Shown here: positions 9,486 to 18,763 of the stretch, one piece after another | Position numbering within the stretch: position 1 is the stretch's first letter | Layout of the letters: each line of letters opens with the position of its first letter | Assembly (NCBI RefSeq): GCF_000349845.1 | Contig: NC_020829.1 | Coordinates: 372,001-436,000, forward strand | Direction of reading: 5' to 3' | Length of the DNA: 64,000 nucleotides | DNA from: Pseudomonas sp. ATCC 13867 | GTDB taxonomy: Bacteria > Pseudomonadota > Gammaproteobacteria > Pseudomonadales > Pseudomonadaceae | Notes under the pieces: model-generated | The model's database searches: none | What the model was told of the DNA's origin: nothing | What the model saw: only the letters and a program-made list of their open reading frames with translations | Made by a program: the position numbers and the translations under genes

Positions 9486-10832
9486 GTGTTGAAGAAACTT
9501 GCTGTACTGCTGATGGCGGGGGTATGGGCCCTGCCGACGCAGGCGAAAGTCGATCCCGCCGAAGCGGCGCGACTGGGCGGCGACCTGACGCCGATGGGGG
9601 CGCAGAGAGCCGGCAACGCCAGCGGCACCATCCCGGCCTGGAACGGTGGCATCACCACCCCGCCGGCCGGCTACCAGCCCGGTACCCACCATGTCGATCC
9701 GTATGCCGCCGACACCGTGCAGTACAAGGTCGACAGCCAGAACCTGGCGCAGTACCAGGCGCTGCTCACGCCGGGTACCCAGGCGCTGCTGCAGGAGAAC
9801 CCGGACTACTACCTGCGCGTGTTCCCCAGCCGCCGCAGCGCCGCGCTGCCCCAGCGCATCTACGACGCCACCCGCTTCAACGCCGAGAACGCCGAGCTGA
9901 TCGCCGACGGCAACGGTGTGCAGGGCGCCGCCGCCGGCGTGCCGTTCCCGATTCCGAAGAGCGGCCTGGAAGCGATCTGGAACCACATCATGCGCTACCG
10001 CGGCGAGCAGATTCACCTGGTGACCAACCAGGCCGCCGTGCTTGCCAACGGCAGCTACAACCTGCTCAAGCTCGACCGCTACGTGTACTTCAACTACGGT
10101 CGCGAGGGCATGACCCCGCAGGACCTGAACAACACCCTGTTCTACTACAAGTACAACGTGGTCGCCCCGGCCAAGCTGGCCGGTTCCGCGCTGGTGGTGC
10201 AGGAAACCCTCGACCAGGTGCTGTCGATCCGCAAGGCCTGGCGCTTCAACCGGGGCGAACGCCGCGTGCGCCGCCTGCCGACCCTGGCCTACGACAGCCT
10301 GCAGCCGGACACCAACGGCCTGGCCACCGCCGACACCGTGGACGTCTACAACGGCGCCCCGGACCACTACGAGTGGCAACTGCTGGGCAAGCGCGAGATG
10401 CTGGTGCCCTACAACAGCTACGCGGTGCACCAGAAGGGCATTCCCTACGCCGACATCCTGCGCACCAAAACCCTCAACCCCGCGCTGCTGCGCTACGAAC
10501 CGCACCGCGTCTGGGTGGTTGAGGCGACCCTGCGCAAGGGCATGAGCCATCCGTTCGCCAAGCGCCGCTTCTACCTGGACGAAGACAGCTGGCAGATCCT
10601 CGCCACGGACATCTACAACCAGGACGGCAAGCTGATCCGTGCCCAGGAAGTGCATCCGATCAACTACTACGACGTGCCGATGGTGCTCAGCACCCTGGAA
10701 GCGCTGTACGACTTCGAGGGCGCGCGTTACTTCGTCGATGGCCTGGACAACAACGAGCCGATGTACGACTTCAACGCCTCGCTGGGGCCGCGCGACTTCA
10801 CCCCGCTGGCGTTGCGCCGCGAGGGCAACTGA
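9486..10832 (+). CDS. DUF1329 exported protein
   Basis: A 448-aa protein with a Sec signal peptide (LKKLAVLLMAGVWALPTQA-KV), so periplasmic or outer-membrane associated. The mature part resembles the DUF1329 family (LolA/LolB-like folds, often beside DUF1302 genes), with tryptophan/tyrosine-rich blocks such as IMRYRGEQ, HYEWQLLGKREMLVPYNSY and RRFYLDEDSWQI. The start is GTG at 9486, chosen because AAGGAG lies 6 bp upstream. Here the gene stands alone between trmB and the minus-strand block, with its own terminator and without a DUF1302 partner. The function is unproven; a lipid or hydrophobic-substrate role is a guess from the family. Confidence 0.85.
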   Translation: MLKKLAVLLMAGVWALPTQAKVDPAEAARLGGDLTPMGAQRAGNASGTIPAWNGGITTPPAGYQPGTHHVDPYAADTVQYKVDSQNLAQYQALLTPGTQALLQENPDYYLRVFPSRRSAALPQRIYDATRFNAENAELIADGNGVQGAAAGVPFPIPKSGLEAIWNHIMRYRGEQIHLVTNQAAVLANGSYNLLKLDRYVYFNYGREGMTPQDLNNTLFYYKYNVVAPAKLAGSALVVQETLDQVLSIRKAWRFNRGERRVRRLPTLAYDSLQPDTNGLATADTVDVYNGAPDHYEWQLLGKREMLVPYNSYAVHQKGIPYADILRTKTLNPALLRYEPHRVWVVEATLRKGMSHPFAKRRFYLDEDSWQILATDIYNQDGKLIRAQEVHPINYYDVPMVLSTLEALYDFEGARYFVDGLDNNEPMYDFNASLGPRDFTPLALRREGN

Positions 10833-10841
10833 GTCGAACAG

Positions 10842-10863
10842 AGGCCGCCGCGAGGCGGCCTTT
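10842..10863 (+). terminator. Terminator after the DUF1329 gene
   Basis: AGGCCGCC (10842-10849), loop GCGA and GGCGGCCT (10854-10861), followed by a short TT. Confidence 0.75.
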
Positions 10864-10966
10864 GTCCATCCGTGCGACGTGGCTGGGCAAACCTGCAGGA
10901 TCGAGGGGGACGCCCAGTCCTTGTTCGCGAACAGCCTCAACGTCGGTGCCGCCGGATGACTCTTTC

Positions 10967-10986
10967 GCGAGCAAGCTCGCTCCTAC
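10967..10986 (+). repeat. REP element, single copy
   Basis: Core GCGAGCAAGCTCGCTCCTAC, internally palindromic (GAGC-AA-GCTC). This is the Pseudomonas REP family seen repeatedly in this window; here it is solitary, between the DUF1329 gene and the convergent 84-residue gene. Confidence 0.85.
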
Positions 10987-11000
10987 GAAAGCAGTCTGCG

Positions 11001-11255
11001 TCACTCGATCAACTCGGCGCCAAGAACCGTGGTTTCCGGCATGCGCATCGGCGCCGGACTGATCTGCAGGTACTTGATGCTGGCACGCGGAATGATCAGC
11101 AGGTCGCCATCCACCTCGATGCTGATGACCGGCGACTCCATCTGTTTGCGGATGCCGCGGGCCACCTCGGTGGGATCGTCGCTCTGCTGTGGGAAGCGCA
11201 GCGCCAGGCGCTGGCCATCGGCGAAATGCAGGTAGAGATGCTTGATCGGTTTCAT
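11001..11255 (-). CDS. Small conserved hypothetical protein, 84 aa
   Basis: Starts MKPIKHLYLHFADGQRLALRF and has no signal peptide or membrane segment. The alternating hydrophobic pattern suggests a small beta-rich fold. A strong Shine-Dalgarno (GGAGG) precedes the ATG. The position matches the small hypothetical genes around PA0384 in P. aeruginosa (from memory). Likely cytoplasmic; no recognisable motif and unknown function. A 46-bp gap separates it from the DUF3392 gene upstream, so the two are probably cotranscribed. Confidence 0.75.
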   Translation of the reverse strand: MKPIKHLYLHFADGQRLALRFPQQSDDPTEVARGIRKQMESPVISIEVDGDLLIIPRASIKYLQISPAPMRMPETTVLGAELIE

Positions 11256-11301
11256 GTGTCCTCCGGCGGTGGTTGGTGGCCAACCGCCGGAGGCACGCAG
11301 G

Positions 11302-11625
11302 TCAACTGCGGTCGGCGATCATGCCAATCACGAAGAACACTAGCAGCAGGACGGGCGCCAGGGTGTAGTTGTTGAAGTAATCCAGGCCCTTGGCCAGCCA
11401 CGGGGTGACGAAGACCATCGCCAGGCCGTAGCCCACGGCGCAGATCAGCACGAACAGCAGGGTACGGAAGACGAAGTTCAGGCTGCCGATGCGCTGCTGT
11501 ACCCAGGCGTTGATCGCCGGGCCGAACAGCACCAGCACGGTGGCCATGATCGCCAGGGCGATGTCGGACAGGTGGCCACGGCACCAGCGGGAGACGTTGG
11601 CAATCAGGTCGAGCGCGAAGTCCAT
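11302..11625 (-). CDS. DUF3392 inner-membrane protein
   Basis: A 107-aa protein, MDFALDLIANVSRW..., with about three hydrophobic helices (LSDIALAIMATVLVLFGPAI, FRTLLFVLICAVGYGLAMVF, LAPVLLLVFFVIGMIA). It looks like DUF3392, a gammaproteobacterial membrane family of unknown function. I chose the start at 11625 rather than the longer frame to 11706 because AAGGAG lies 6 bp upstream and the extra N-terminus would be unlike the family. Confidence 0.85.
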   Translation of the reverse strand: MDFALDLIANVSRWCRGHLSDIALAIMATVLVLFGPAINAWVQQRIGSLNFVFRTLLFVLICAVGYGLAMVFVTPWLAKGLDYFNNYTLAPVLLLVFFVIGMIADRS

Positions 11626-11710
11626 TGGGGCTCCTTGGGATTCAGAGTCGCCGGGGAGTGTACACGCCGGGCAACGCTGTCGTCGCCCGGCCTGTAGTGG
11701 CGGCATGGGC

Positions 11711-12898
11711 TCAGGGCAGGAAGCGCTGCAGCAGGTCGTTGAGGAACAGCTGGCCGCGCTCGGTGGGGGCCAGACGCTGCGGATCGTCGCTCAGCAGGCC
11801 GTCGGCGCGGGCTTGCCGGCAGGCGTCGGCGATGGCCGCCAGCGGCAGGCCGGTGCGCTCGGTGAAGAGGGCGGCGGGGACGCCGTCGGTCAGGCGCAGG
11901 GCGTTCATCATGAACTCGAAGGGCAGGTCGTCCGGCTCAAGGTCGCGTTCGCCGGCCTGGAAGGGTTTTTCCGGGTTCAGGTAGTCCTTCGGCAGGCGAG
12001 TCTTCCAGGTGCGCAGGATGCGGCCTTGCGGGGTGCTCAGCTTGGCGTGGGCGCCGGCGCCGATGCCGAGGAAGTCGCCGAAGGTCCAGTAGTTCAGGTT
12101 GTGCCGTGCGCGCTGGCCGTTCCGGGCATAGGCCGAGGTTTCGTACTGGAGGTAGCCCGCCTCGGCGAGCAGCGCCTGGCCGGCTTCCTGGATTTCCCAC
12201 AACTGGTCGTCCTCGGGCAGCTCCGGCGGCTGGCTCCAGAACACCGTGTTCGGCTCCATGGTCAGTTGGTACCAGGACAGGTGCGTCGGCGCGAGTGCTA
12301 TAGCCTGACGCAGATCGCTCAGCGCATCGGCGACGCTCTGCTCGGGCAGGCCGTGCATCAGGTCCAGGTTGAAGTTGTCGAAACCGGCGCGACGGGCCAT
12401 TTCGGCGGCGCGTACCGCTTCGTCGCCGTCATGGATACGACCCAGGGCCTTGAGCTTCTCGGCCTGGAAGCTCTGGATGCCGATGGACAGCCGGTTGATG
12501 CCCAGCTTTCGGTAGTCGGCGAACTTGGCCTGCTCGAAGGTGCCGGGGTTGGCTTCCAGGGTGATCTCGATGTCGTCCTCGAAGCCGACCTGGCGTTCCA
12601 GACCTTCGAGGATACGGCCCAGCGCCTGGGCGGAGAACAGGCTGGGCGTACCGCCGCCGAAGAAGATCGAGGTCAGCTTGCGACCGTGCACGTAGCCATG
12701 ATCGGCCGCCAGGTCAGCCAGCAGCGCCTCGACGTAGGCGTCCTCGGGCAGCTCCGGGCCGGCGGCATGGGAGTTGAAGTCGCAATAGGGGCATTTGCGC
12801 ACGCACCAGGGAATGTGGACGTACGCGGACAGCGGTGGCAGGCGGAAGCCGGAAGCCACCGGCCCTGCGTCGAGCCCGTGGCTTCCTGCCTGGCTCAT
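11711..12898 (-). CDS. hemW: Radical SAM heme chaperone HemW
   Basis: HemW (395 aa) is a radical-SAM protein that binds heme and delivers it to respiratory enzymes; it was formerly annotated as oxygen-independent coproporphyrinogen oxidase. The cluster motif CxxxCxxC is C32-VRK-C36-PY-C39 and the GGGTPS SAM block follows. True HemN has an additional upstream Cys that HemW lacks, and none is visible here. The ATG at 12898 overlaps the rdgB stop (ATGA), which rules out the 425-codon extension. It is the last gene of the metX-metW-DUF4426-rdgB-hemW run. Confidence 0.94.
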   Translation of the reverse strand: MSQAGSHGLDAGPVASGFRLPPLSAYVHIPWCVRKCPYCDFNSHAAGPELPEDAYVEALLADLAADHGYVHGRKLTSIFFGGGTPSLFSAQALGRILEGLERQVGFEDDIEITLEANPGTFEQAKFADYRKLGINRLSIGIQSFQAEKLKALGRIHDGDEAVRAAEMARRAGFDNFNLDLMHGLPEQSVADALSDLRQAIALAPTHLSWYQLTMEPNTVFWSQPPELPEDDQLWEIQEAGQALLAEAGYLQYETSAYARNGQRARHNLNYWTFGDFLGIGAGAHAKLSTPQGRILRTWKTRLPKDYLNPEKPFQAGERDLEPDDLPFEFMMNALRLTDGVPAALFTERTGLPLAAIADACRQARADGLLSDDPQRLAPTERGQLFLNDLLQRFLP

Positions 12899-13488
12899 AG
12901 ACCCAGCCGCTGCTTCAGCAGGGCCATCGCGCGGGCGCGGTGGCTGAGCTGGTTCTTCTGCTGGGGTGGCAGTTCGGCACTGGAGCACTCGGCTTCCGGC
13001 ACCCAGAACAGCGGGTCGTAGCCGAAGCCGTGCTCGCCACGGGCTTCGCGCAGAATGCTGCCGTGCCAGAGGCCTTCACAGAGGATCGGCAGCGGGTCGT
13101 CGGCGTGGCGGACCAGGGCCAGCACGCTGACGAACTGGGCGCCGCGCTCTGCATCCGGTACGTCCTTCAGGGCGTCCAGCAACTTGGCGTTGTTGGCCGC
13201 ATCGCCCTGGCCGTCGGCGTAGCGCGCGGAATAGATGCCCGGCGCGCCGCCAAGGTAGTCCACCGCCAGGCCCGAATCGTCGGCCAGCGCCGGCAGGCCG
13301 GAGATGCGCGCGGCGTTGCGGGCCTTGAGGATGGCGTTCTCGACGAAGGACAGGCCGGTTTCTTCCGGCTCTACATCACTGAACTCGCCGATCGAGCGCA
13401 CCTTCACGTGGGCGCCGAGCATGGCCTGGAGTTCCTTGAGTTTGCCGGCGTTGTGACTGGCCAGCACCAGTTGTTCGAGCTTGATCAT
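12895..13488 (-). CDS. rdgB: dITP/XTP pyrophosphatase RdgB
   Basis: Ham1-family nucleotide-pool sanitiser that hydrolyses dITP, ITP and XTP to monophosphates (197 aa). Hallmarks are the N-terminal [16 protein letters not shown], the catalytic [22 protein letters not shown], the [18 protein letters not shown] block and the C-terminal [10 protein letters not shown]. The start overlaps the stop of the DUF4426 gene and the stop overlaps the hemW start, both as ATGA, so the three genes are translationally coupled. Confidence 0.97.
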   Translation of the reverse strand: MIKLEQLVLASHNAGKLKELQAMLGAHVKVRSIGEFSDVEPEETGLSFVENAILKARNAARISGLPALADDSGLAVDYLGGAPGIYSARYADGQGDAANNAKLLDALKDVPDAERGAQFVSVLALVRHADDPLPILCEGLWHGSILREARGEHGFGYDPLFWVPEAECSSAELPPQQKNQLSHRARAMALLKQRLGL

Positions 13489-13907
13489 TCGTCGGGAAAG
13501 ATTTCCTGCATGAAGTCGAAGCTCTGCGGCGCTTCGCCTCCGGACTGGACCTGGATGGTGAAGGTCAGGGTTTCGCGGCCCTCGATGGGGAACTGCGCGA
13601 GGTTATAGACGGCGCCTTCCTCGACCACGCGCTTGAAGGTCAGGGGGATGGTCTGGCCCATCAGGTTCTTGGCGCTGCCGGCGACGGTGGCGTTGGCTGG
13701 TTTGCCGTTGCTGTCCAGCGGCACGATGTTGACCACGCCCTGGGCCTTGCTGCGCACCACGCCTACGGCCGAGGCGACCTTGGGCTGGAGGAAGCTGGAG
13801 TTGAACACGCTGTAGTGGACCTGGAGGTCACCCAGGCGCTTGACCTGTTCGGCGACGGCGGGCAGGGCGAGAGCCAGGCAGGCGATGAAGGTAAGCAGGC
13901 GGCGCAT
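13485..13907 (-). CDS. DUF4426 periplasmic protein
   Basis: A 140-aa protein with a clear signal peptide ([21 protein letters not shown]), so periplasmic. The mature protein resembles DUF4426, with the conserved [16 protein letters not shown] and the C-terminal [11 protein letters not shown]. The family has no assigned activity. It is embedded between metW (20 bp upstream) and rdgB (ATGA overlap), as PA0388 in P. aeruginosa. Confidence 0.9.
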   Translation of the reverse strand: MRRLLTFIACLALALPAVAEQVKRLGDLQVHYSVFNSSFLQPKVASAVGVVRSKAQGVVNIVPLDSNGKPANATVAGSAKNLMGQTIPLTFKRVVEEGAVYNLAQFPIEGRETLTFTIQVQSGGEAPQSFDFMQEIFPDE

Positions 13908-13927
13908 GATAGTTCTCCTGGGGTCGA

Positions 13928-14548
13928 TCAGATGGCGATGCGATGGTCCTGCACGCCAGGGCCGCTGACCCGGTAGATGCCGATCTCACCCAACAGATTA
14001 GGCCAAACTCGCGAGGCCCAGCCATGCTGGTGCTCGCGGTCTACCGCCAGACGGTCGAGAACCTTCACGTGCAGGTCCTGGCACAAGGCTTCGAAGTCGC
14101 CGAAGGTGCAGAAGTGGATGTTCGGCGTGTTGTACCAAGTGTACGGAAGGAAGTCCGACACCGGCATGCGACCGTTGCGCGCGAGGTACCAGCGGCAGCG
14201 CCAGTGGCCGAAGTTGGGGAAGGTGATGATGCAGGTCTTGCCCACTCGCAGCATTTCCGCCAGCACCTTGTCCGGGTAGCGCAGGGCTTGCAGGGATTGG
14301 GTCATCACCACCACGTCGAAACTGTTGCTGGCGAAGTTGCCCAGGCCCTTGTCCAGGTCCTGTTCGATGACGTTGACGCCACGCTCGATGCAGGTGGCGA
14401 TCTTGTCGGCGTCGATTTCCAGGCCGTAGCCGCTGACCTGCTTGTGGTCGCGCAGCCAGGCGAGCAACTCGCCGTCGCCGCAGCCCAGGTCGAGTACCTG
14501 GCTGCCGGCGGGGATCCAGTCTTGGATGATGTCCAGGTCGGCGCGCAT
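13928..14548 (-). CDS. metW: Methionine biosynthesis protein MetW
   Basis: A 206-aa SAM-methyltransferase-fold protein (VLDLGCGDGELLAWL motif, then YGLEIDADKI). In Pseudomonas and relatives MetW is always next to MetX and is needed for full homoserine acyltransferase activity. The gene begins 11 bp after the metX stop. Later conserved blocks include ITFPNFGHWRCRWYLARNGR and LPYTWYNTPNIHFCT. Whether it methylates anything is unknown. Confidence 0.96.
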   Translation of the reverse strand: MRADLDIIQDWIPAGSQVLDLGCGDGELLAWLRDHKQVSGYGLEIDADKIATCIERGVNVIEQDLDKGLGNFASNSFDVVVMTQSLQALRYPDKVLAEMLRVGKTCIITFPNFGHWRCRWYLARNGRMPVSDFLPYTWYNTPNIHFCTFGDFEALCQDLHVKVLDRLAVDREHQHGWASRVWPNLLGEIGIYRVSGPGVQDHRIAI

Positions 14549-14559
14549 GGCGTTCCTTC

Positions 14560-15699
14560 TTATACGCTGATGCGGTTCATGTAACCGCTGAAGGCTTGCA
14601 GGTAGCGTGGAATCGGCATCAGGAAGGCGTCGTGGCCTTGCGGTGCGTCGATTTCCAGGTAGCTGACGTTCTTCTTCGCCGCCAGCAGGGCGTCGACGAT
14701 TTCCCGCGAGCGCGCCGGGGAGAAGCGCCAGTCGGTGGTGAAGGACATCAGGCAGAAATCCGCCTTCACCCCGGCCAGGGTCTGCGCCAGGTCGTCACCG
14801 CAGGAGGCTGCGGGGTCGAAGTAGTCCAGCGCCTTGGTCATCAGCAGGTAGGTGTTGGCGTCGAAACGGGTGGAGAACTCCTCGCCCTGGTAGCGCAGGT
14901 AGCTTTCCACCTGGAACTCGACGCTGTGCAGGTCGTAGTTGAGCTTCTCCGACTTCATGTCGCGGCCGAACTTGGCGCCCATCGCATCATCGGAGAGATA
15001 GGTGATGTGCCCGACCATCCGCGCCAGGCGCAGGCCGCGGCGGGGAATCACGTCGTGTTCCTGGAAGTGGCCGTCGAAGAACTCGGGGTCCGAGAGGATC
15101 GCCTGGCGCGCCACTTCGTTGAAGGCGATGTTCTGTGCCGACAACTTGGGCGCGCTGGCGATGCACAGGCAGTGGCGCACGCGCTCGGGGTAGCTGATGG
15201 TCCACTGCAGGGCCTGCATGCCGCCCAGGCTGCCGCCAACGATGGCGGCCCAGCTCTGGATGCCGAGGCGGTCGGCCAGGCGTGCCTGGCTGTTGACCCA
15301 GTCTTCCACGGTGACCACCGGGAAATCCGCGCCATAGCTCTTGCCGGTGGCCGGGTTGAGGCTGGTCGGCCCGGTGGAGCCGTTGCAGCCGCCCAGGTTG
15401 TTCAGTGCGACGACGAAGAACTTGCGGGTGTCGATGGGCTTGCCCGGACCGATGCAGCTGTCCCACCAGCCCGGCTTGCGCTCTTCGCTGCTGTGGTAGC
15501 CGGCGGCGTGGTGGTGGCCGGACAGCGCATGGCAGATCAGCACGGCGTTGCTCGCCGTGGCGTTCAGCTCGCCGTAGGTCTCGATCACCAGTTGGTATTC
15601 GGGCAGTGTCTTGCCACAGGCCAAGGGCAGCGGCTCGCTGAACTGCAGCGTCTGGGGAGAGACCAGACCGACGGAATCTTCGGGGAAGACTGTAGGCAT
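14560..15699 (-). CDS. metX: Homoserine O-acyltransferase MetX (probably succinyl-CoA using)
   Basis: First committed step of methionine synthesis: acylation of homoserine (379 aa, alpha/beta-hydrolase fold). Nucleophile S157 lies in VGGSLGGMQ; the catalytic Asp is in FTTDWRFSP and the His in PQGHDAFL. Pseudomonas MetX enzymes are reported to prefer succinyl-CoA despite the acetyltransferase name, which I cannot verify from sequence. It leads the operon metX-metW-DUF4426-rdgB-hemW, with a sigma-70-like promoter 31 bp upstream. Confidence 0.96.
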   Translation of the reverse strand: MPTVFPEDSVGLVSPQTLQFSEPLPLACGKTLPEYQLVIETYGELNATASNAVLICHALSGHHHAAGYHSSEERKPGWWDSCIGPGKPIDTRKFFVVALNNLGGCNGSTGPTSLNPATGKSYGADFPVVTVEDWVNSQARLADRLGIQSWAAIVGGSLGGMQALQWTISYPERVRHCLCIASAPKLSAQNIAFNEVARQAILSDPEFFDGHFQEHDVIPRRGLRLARMVGHITYLSDDAMGAKFGRDMKSEKLNYDLHSVEFQVESYLRYQGEEFSTRFDANTYLLMTKALDYFDPAASCGDDLAQTLAGVKADFCLMSFTTDWRFSPARSREIVDALLAAKKNVSYLEIDAPQGHDAFLMPIPRYLQAFSGYMNRISV

Positions 15700-15729
15700 C
15701 GACCCAGCTCAAGAATAAAAAGGAGGGCC

Positions 15730-15758
15730 AGTCTAAAGAGCGCCGCCCCTAGCGGCAA
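15730..15758 (-). promoter_or_regulatory. Candidate promoter of the metX operon
   Basis: On the minus strand, TTGCCG (15758-15753), a 17-bp spacer and TAGACT (15735-15730). The spacer contains a small GCCGC/GCGGC hairpin. The predicted leader is about 25 nt, too short for a SAM or SAH riboswitch. Confidence 0.5.
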
Positions 15759-15773
15759 GCGCTGGGGCGGGGT

Positions 15774-17741
15774 TCAGGCGCGTTGCGAGCCGGGCAGGGT
15801 GACGACCTTGGCCTGGCGCTGCAGAGGCGAGGGGCGGCGGAGTTGGCGATGGATGTCGGAGGCGTCGGCGAGCTGTTTTTCCAGCTCGTCGGTGTAACGC
15901 CCCAGCAGCAGCGAGCGCTGGCGCGCCTGCTGGGTTTCCTGGGCCAGCCCCTTGAGCCGCAGCATGTGGGTTTCCAGCAGTTGCTTGTGTTCCAGGCTGT
16001 ACTGCATCAGCGGCATCAGGGCATCGGCGGCCCATTGCTCGGCTTCCGCACGCAGGCGCTGGTGCAGGCCGATGACTTCCTGGGCCACGGTGGCGAAGAA
16101 GCGCCGGGTGAGGGCGCGCTGTTCGGTCAGCAGGGTTTTCAGGTGCAGGCGGAAGCGGTCGGCCTTGTCCTGCAGCTTGGTCAGTTCGCGCAGGTAGCGA
16201 TCGACGCGGAACTGCGGGGCGTCCAGGGCGTTGAGCGGGTTCTCCTGGTTGTGTCGCTGGTAGATCGCCTCGACCATGCGGTTGGCGGCCTGCGCCTCGT
16301 GGTGCAGGCCGATCAGGTCGCCCTGTACGGTGCGGAAGAACTGCAGGATCGCCTGGTTGATGCCCACGGTGGTCCAACTGCCCCGGAGCTTTTCGCGCAC
16401 CTTCTTCAGGTGCTGCTCCAGGCGCTCGGCGCGCAGGGCTTCGCGCAACTGTTCCCCCTGATGGCGCAGCAGGCGCTGGTTGGTCTTCAGGTTGAGCAGG
16501 CGCTTGTGATGCTGGCTGTGGTCTTCCTTGGTCTTGGCGGTCAGCTCGAACAGCAGTTGGCCGCTGTCGTGCTGCTGGCTGTCGAGCAGGGCGTGCTGCT
16601 CCTTCACCTTTTCCAGGCGCACGCGCAGGGTGTGCTGGGTGTTGTGCACCAGCGACAGCACCTGGCCGAGCACGGCGTCTTCGAGCAGGCGTTCCTTCTG
16701 CATGACGATGCGCTCGCAGAGCAGGTCCTCGAGGCTTTCCATCTGGCTGCGAGCCAGCAGTTCGCGGTCGCCGCGCACCTTGGCCAGGAGCGCCTGCTTG
16801 GCCGACAGCGGCAGCACGTCGTCATGGCCGATGCCCAACTGACGCGCGGTAGCGGCCTGGATCTGGCGGATGGCGTTCTGCACGAAGTTCTCGCCGGCCA
16901 GGTCGTCCCACAGCACGTCGATCTTGTTCAGCACCGCGTAGAGCGTGGTGTGGCTGTCTTCGCCCAACTGGCGGATGTGGTTCTGCCAGATCGCCATGTC
17001 GGAGGCGGTGACGCCGGTGTCCGCGGCCAGCAGGAAGAGGATCGACTGGGCGGCGGGCAGCATCGACAGGGTCAGCTCGGGCTCGCTGCCCAGCGCATTC
17101 AGGCCGGGGGTGTCGAGGATGCGCAGACCCTGGCGCAGCAGCGGGTGGTCGAAGTTGACCAGTGCGTGGCGCCAGGCCGGTACCAGCACCATGCCGGGCT
17201 TGTCGGTGGTTTCCAGCATGTCCGGGTGGAAGCCCAGCTGGATCGCCTGTTCCACCGGCAGCGGCTTGGTCTTGGCGACTTGGGCGAAGGCTAGGGCCAT
17301 GTTGGCCGGGTCGGATGTATCCAGCGGAATGTTCACCCAGTGCCGGGGGATGCGCTTGAACTGCGCGACGCTGGCGTCGGCCATGCGGGTTTCGATCGGC
17401 AACAGGCGGATGTAGGGTCGCTCCGAGCGTGGGTCGAAGAACAGTTCGGTGGGACACATGGTGGTGCGCCCGGCCTGGGAGGGCAGCATGCGCCGGCCGT
17501 AGCCGGAGAAGAACAGGCTGTTGATCAGCTCGGTCTTGCCGCGCGAATACTCGCCGACGAAGGCCAGGGTGATGTGATCGACGCGCAGCAGGTGCAGGGT
17601 GCGTTCGAGACGGCTCTCGATGTCCGGCGTGTTCAGCCGGCAGCGCTCCAGCAGGCTGCGATAACGGGTGATCTCCCGGACCAGCTCCCGTTTCCAGGTG
17701 ACGTAGGCATCGATCTGCTGACTGAGACGTTCCATGCTCAT
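15774..17741 (-). CDS. Dynamin-like large GTPase
   Basis: A 655-aa dynamin-superfamily protein. GTPase motifs: G1 GEYSRGKT (residues 63-70), a TT-containing switch I (AGRTTMCPTEL), G3 LDTPGLNAL and G4 NKID. A long helical C-terminal half follows, rich in Leu, Gln and Arg heptads (about residues 350-640), consistent with the stalk/middle region. I see no TM segment, so membrane contact would be through the helical part. Bacterial dynamins act in membrane remodelling or repair; the role here is not known. It is a single gene with its own start (AAGGAA upstream), not coupled to metX. Confidence 0.85.
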   Translation of the reverse strand: MSMERLSQQIDAYVTWKRELVREITRYRSLLERCRLNTPDIESRLERTLHLLRVDHITLAFVGEYSRGKTELINSLFFSGYGRRMLPSQAGRTTMCPTELFFDPRSERPYIRLLPIETRMADASVAQFKRIPRHWVNIPLDTSDPANMALAFAQVAKTKPLPVEQAIQLGFHPDMLETTDKPGMVLVPAWRHALVNFDHPLLRQGLRILDTPGLNALGSEPELTLSMLPAAQSILFLLAADTGVTASDMAIWQNHIRQLGEDSHTTLYAVLNKIDVLWDDLAGENFVQNAIRQIQAATARQLGIGHDDVLPLSAKQALLAKVRGDRELLARSQMESLEDLLCERIVMQKERLLEDAVLGQVLSLVHNTQHTLRVRLEKVKEQHALLDSQQHDSGQLLFELTAKTKEDHSQHHKRLLNLKTNQRLLRHQGEQLREALRAERLEQHLKKVREKLRGSWTTVGINQAILQFFRTVQGDLIGLHHEAQAANRMVEAIYQRHNQENPLNALDAPQFRVDRYLRELTKLQDKADRFRLHLKTLLTEQRALTRRFFATVAQEVIGLHQRLRAEAEQWAADALMPLMQYSLEHKQLLETHMLRLKGLAQETQQARQRSLLLGRYTDELEKQLADASDIHRQLRRPSPLQRQAKVVTLPGSQRA

Positions 17742-17858
17742 TCAGGCGTTCCTTAGGCTGGCGCATCCTGCGCGGGGATGAATGCCGTGGATTATGCGAC
17801 GGCGCGCAATAGCGTCAATTGGCCTTCATCACAATACCGCGCGTAAGGTCGGCCAAGG

Positions 17859-18149
17859 CTACCGAGCGGTAATCCCCAGCTCCGCCGGGAGCTTCGTTGG
17901 CCGTGGGATGCGCACGCGCTTCTGCCGGTTCAGCTCGCCGCTGACCAGCTGCACCTGGCTTTTCGGCACGCCGAAGGCCTTGCCGAGGAATGCCAGCAGA
18001 TGGGCGTTGGCCTTGCCTTCCACCGGCGGCGCGGTGAGGCGGATTTTCAGGCGCTCACCGTGCAACCCGGCGAACTCGTCGCGGCTCGCCTTGGGTTGCA
18101 GGTGGCAATCGAGGATCAGGTCCTCGCCGTCCCAGCGGTAGAAGGACAC
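17859..18149 (-). CDS. DUF167 / YggU-family protein
   Basis: A 96-aa protein of the UPF0235/DUF167 family. Conserved features are LQPKASRDEFAGLHGERLKIRLTAPPVEGKAN and the C-terminal VSGELNRQKRVRI. The start is GTG at 18149, 7 bp after the yggT stop, so it is the last gene of the yggS-proC-yggT-yggU set. Function unknown; the family is small, soluble and ubiquitous. Confidence 0.93.
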   Translation of the reverse strand: MSFYRWDGEDLILDCHLQPKASRDEFAGLHGERLKIRLTAPPVEGKANAHLLAFLGKAFGVPKSQVQLVSGELNRQKRVRIPRPTKLPAELGITAR

Positions 18150-18156
18150 GCCTGAC

Positions 18157-18750
18157 TCACATGAACGGGCTGAGGATCTGCGGCATTCCGGTCATGGCTG
18201 CCAGGTTGCCGATCACCAGCATGTCGATCAGTTTCAGCGCGATGAACGCGAAGATCGGCGAGATATCCAGCCCGCCGAGGTTCGGCAGCAGCTTGCGGAA
18301 AGGTGCCAGGAACGGCTCGCAGATCTGGTTCACCAGTTGGGCGCCGGGGTTGTAGCTGCCCGGGGCGACCCAGGAGAGGATCACGCTGATGATCAGGGCG
18401 AAGAAGAATACCTTGAGGAACAGCGAGGTCACTGCGATCACCGACCACACCAGCAGTTGCAGGATGTAGCCGCCGACGCCGTAGCCCATCAGGGTCAGGG
18501 TGACGACCATCAGCAGCAGCTGGACCAGGATGGCCAGCACCAGCGAGGCGAAGTCGACGCCGCCGAAGCCGGGGATGATGCGGCGCAGCGGGTTCAGCAG
18601 CGGCTTGGTGGCGCGCACGATGAACTGGCTGAGCGGGTTGTAGAAGTCGGCGCGCACCAGTTGCAGGATGAAGCGCAGCAGGACGATCAGCAGGTACAGG
18701 CTGCCGAGCGTCTGGAGGACATAGATGGCAGCGGTGGAAAGACCGGTCAT
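18157..18750 (-). CDS. YggT-family integral membrane protein
   Basis: A 197-aa membrane protein built from two YGGT modules (about residues 8-95 and 100-190). Each has two hydrophobic helices around an N-P-L/I loop (FYNPLSQFIVRATKPLLNPLRRIIPG and SYNPGAQLVNQICEPFLAPFRKLLP). The family is linked by context to proC and yggS, and has been connected with osmotic or potassium tolerance and with divisome proteins in other bacteria. The gene starts 13 bp after the proC stop. The exact role is unproven. Confidence 0.93.
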   Translation of the reverse strand: MTGLSTAAIYVLQTLGSLYLLIVLLRFILQLVRADFYNPLSQFIVRATKPLLNPLRRIIPGFGGVDFASLVLAILVQLLLMVVTLTLMGYGVGGYILQLLVWSVIAVTSLFLKVFFFALIISVILSWVAPGSYNPGAQLVNQICEPFLAPFRKLLPNLGGLDISPIFAFIALKLIDMLVIGNLAAMTGMPQILSPFM

Positions 18751-18763
18751 TGAGGGCTCCTCG

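Noticed and set aside
10862..11000. A possible small gene between the DUF1329 gene and the 84-residue gene
   Set aside because: The short frames there run through a REP element and have no ribosome-binding site.
15700..15773. A SAM or SAH riboswitch before metX
   Set aside because: The gap to the next gene is only 74 bp and holds a simple promoter and a small hairpin.
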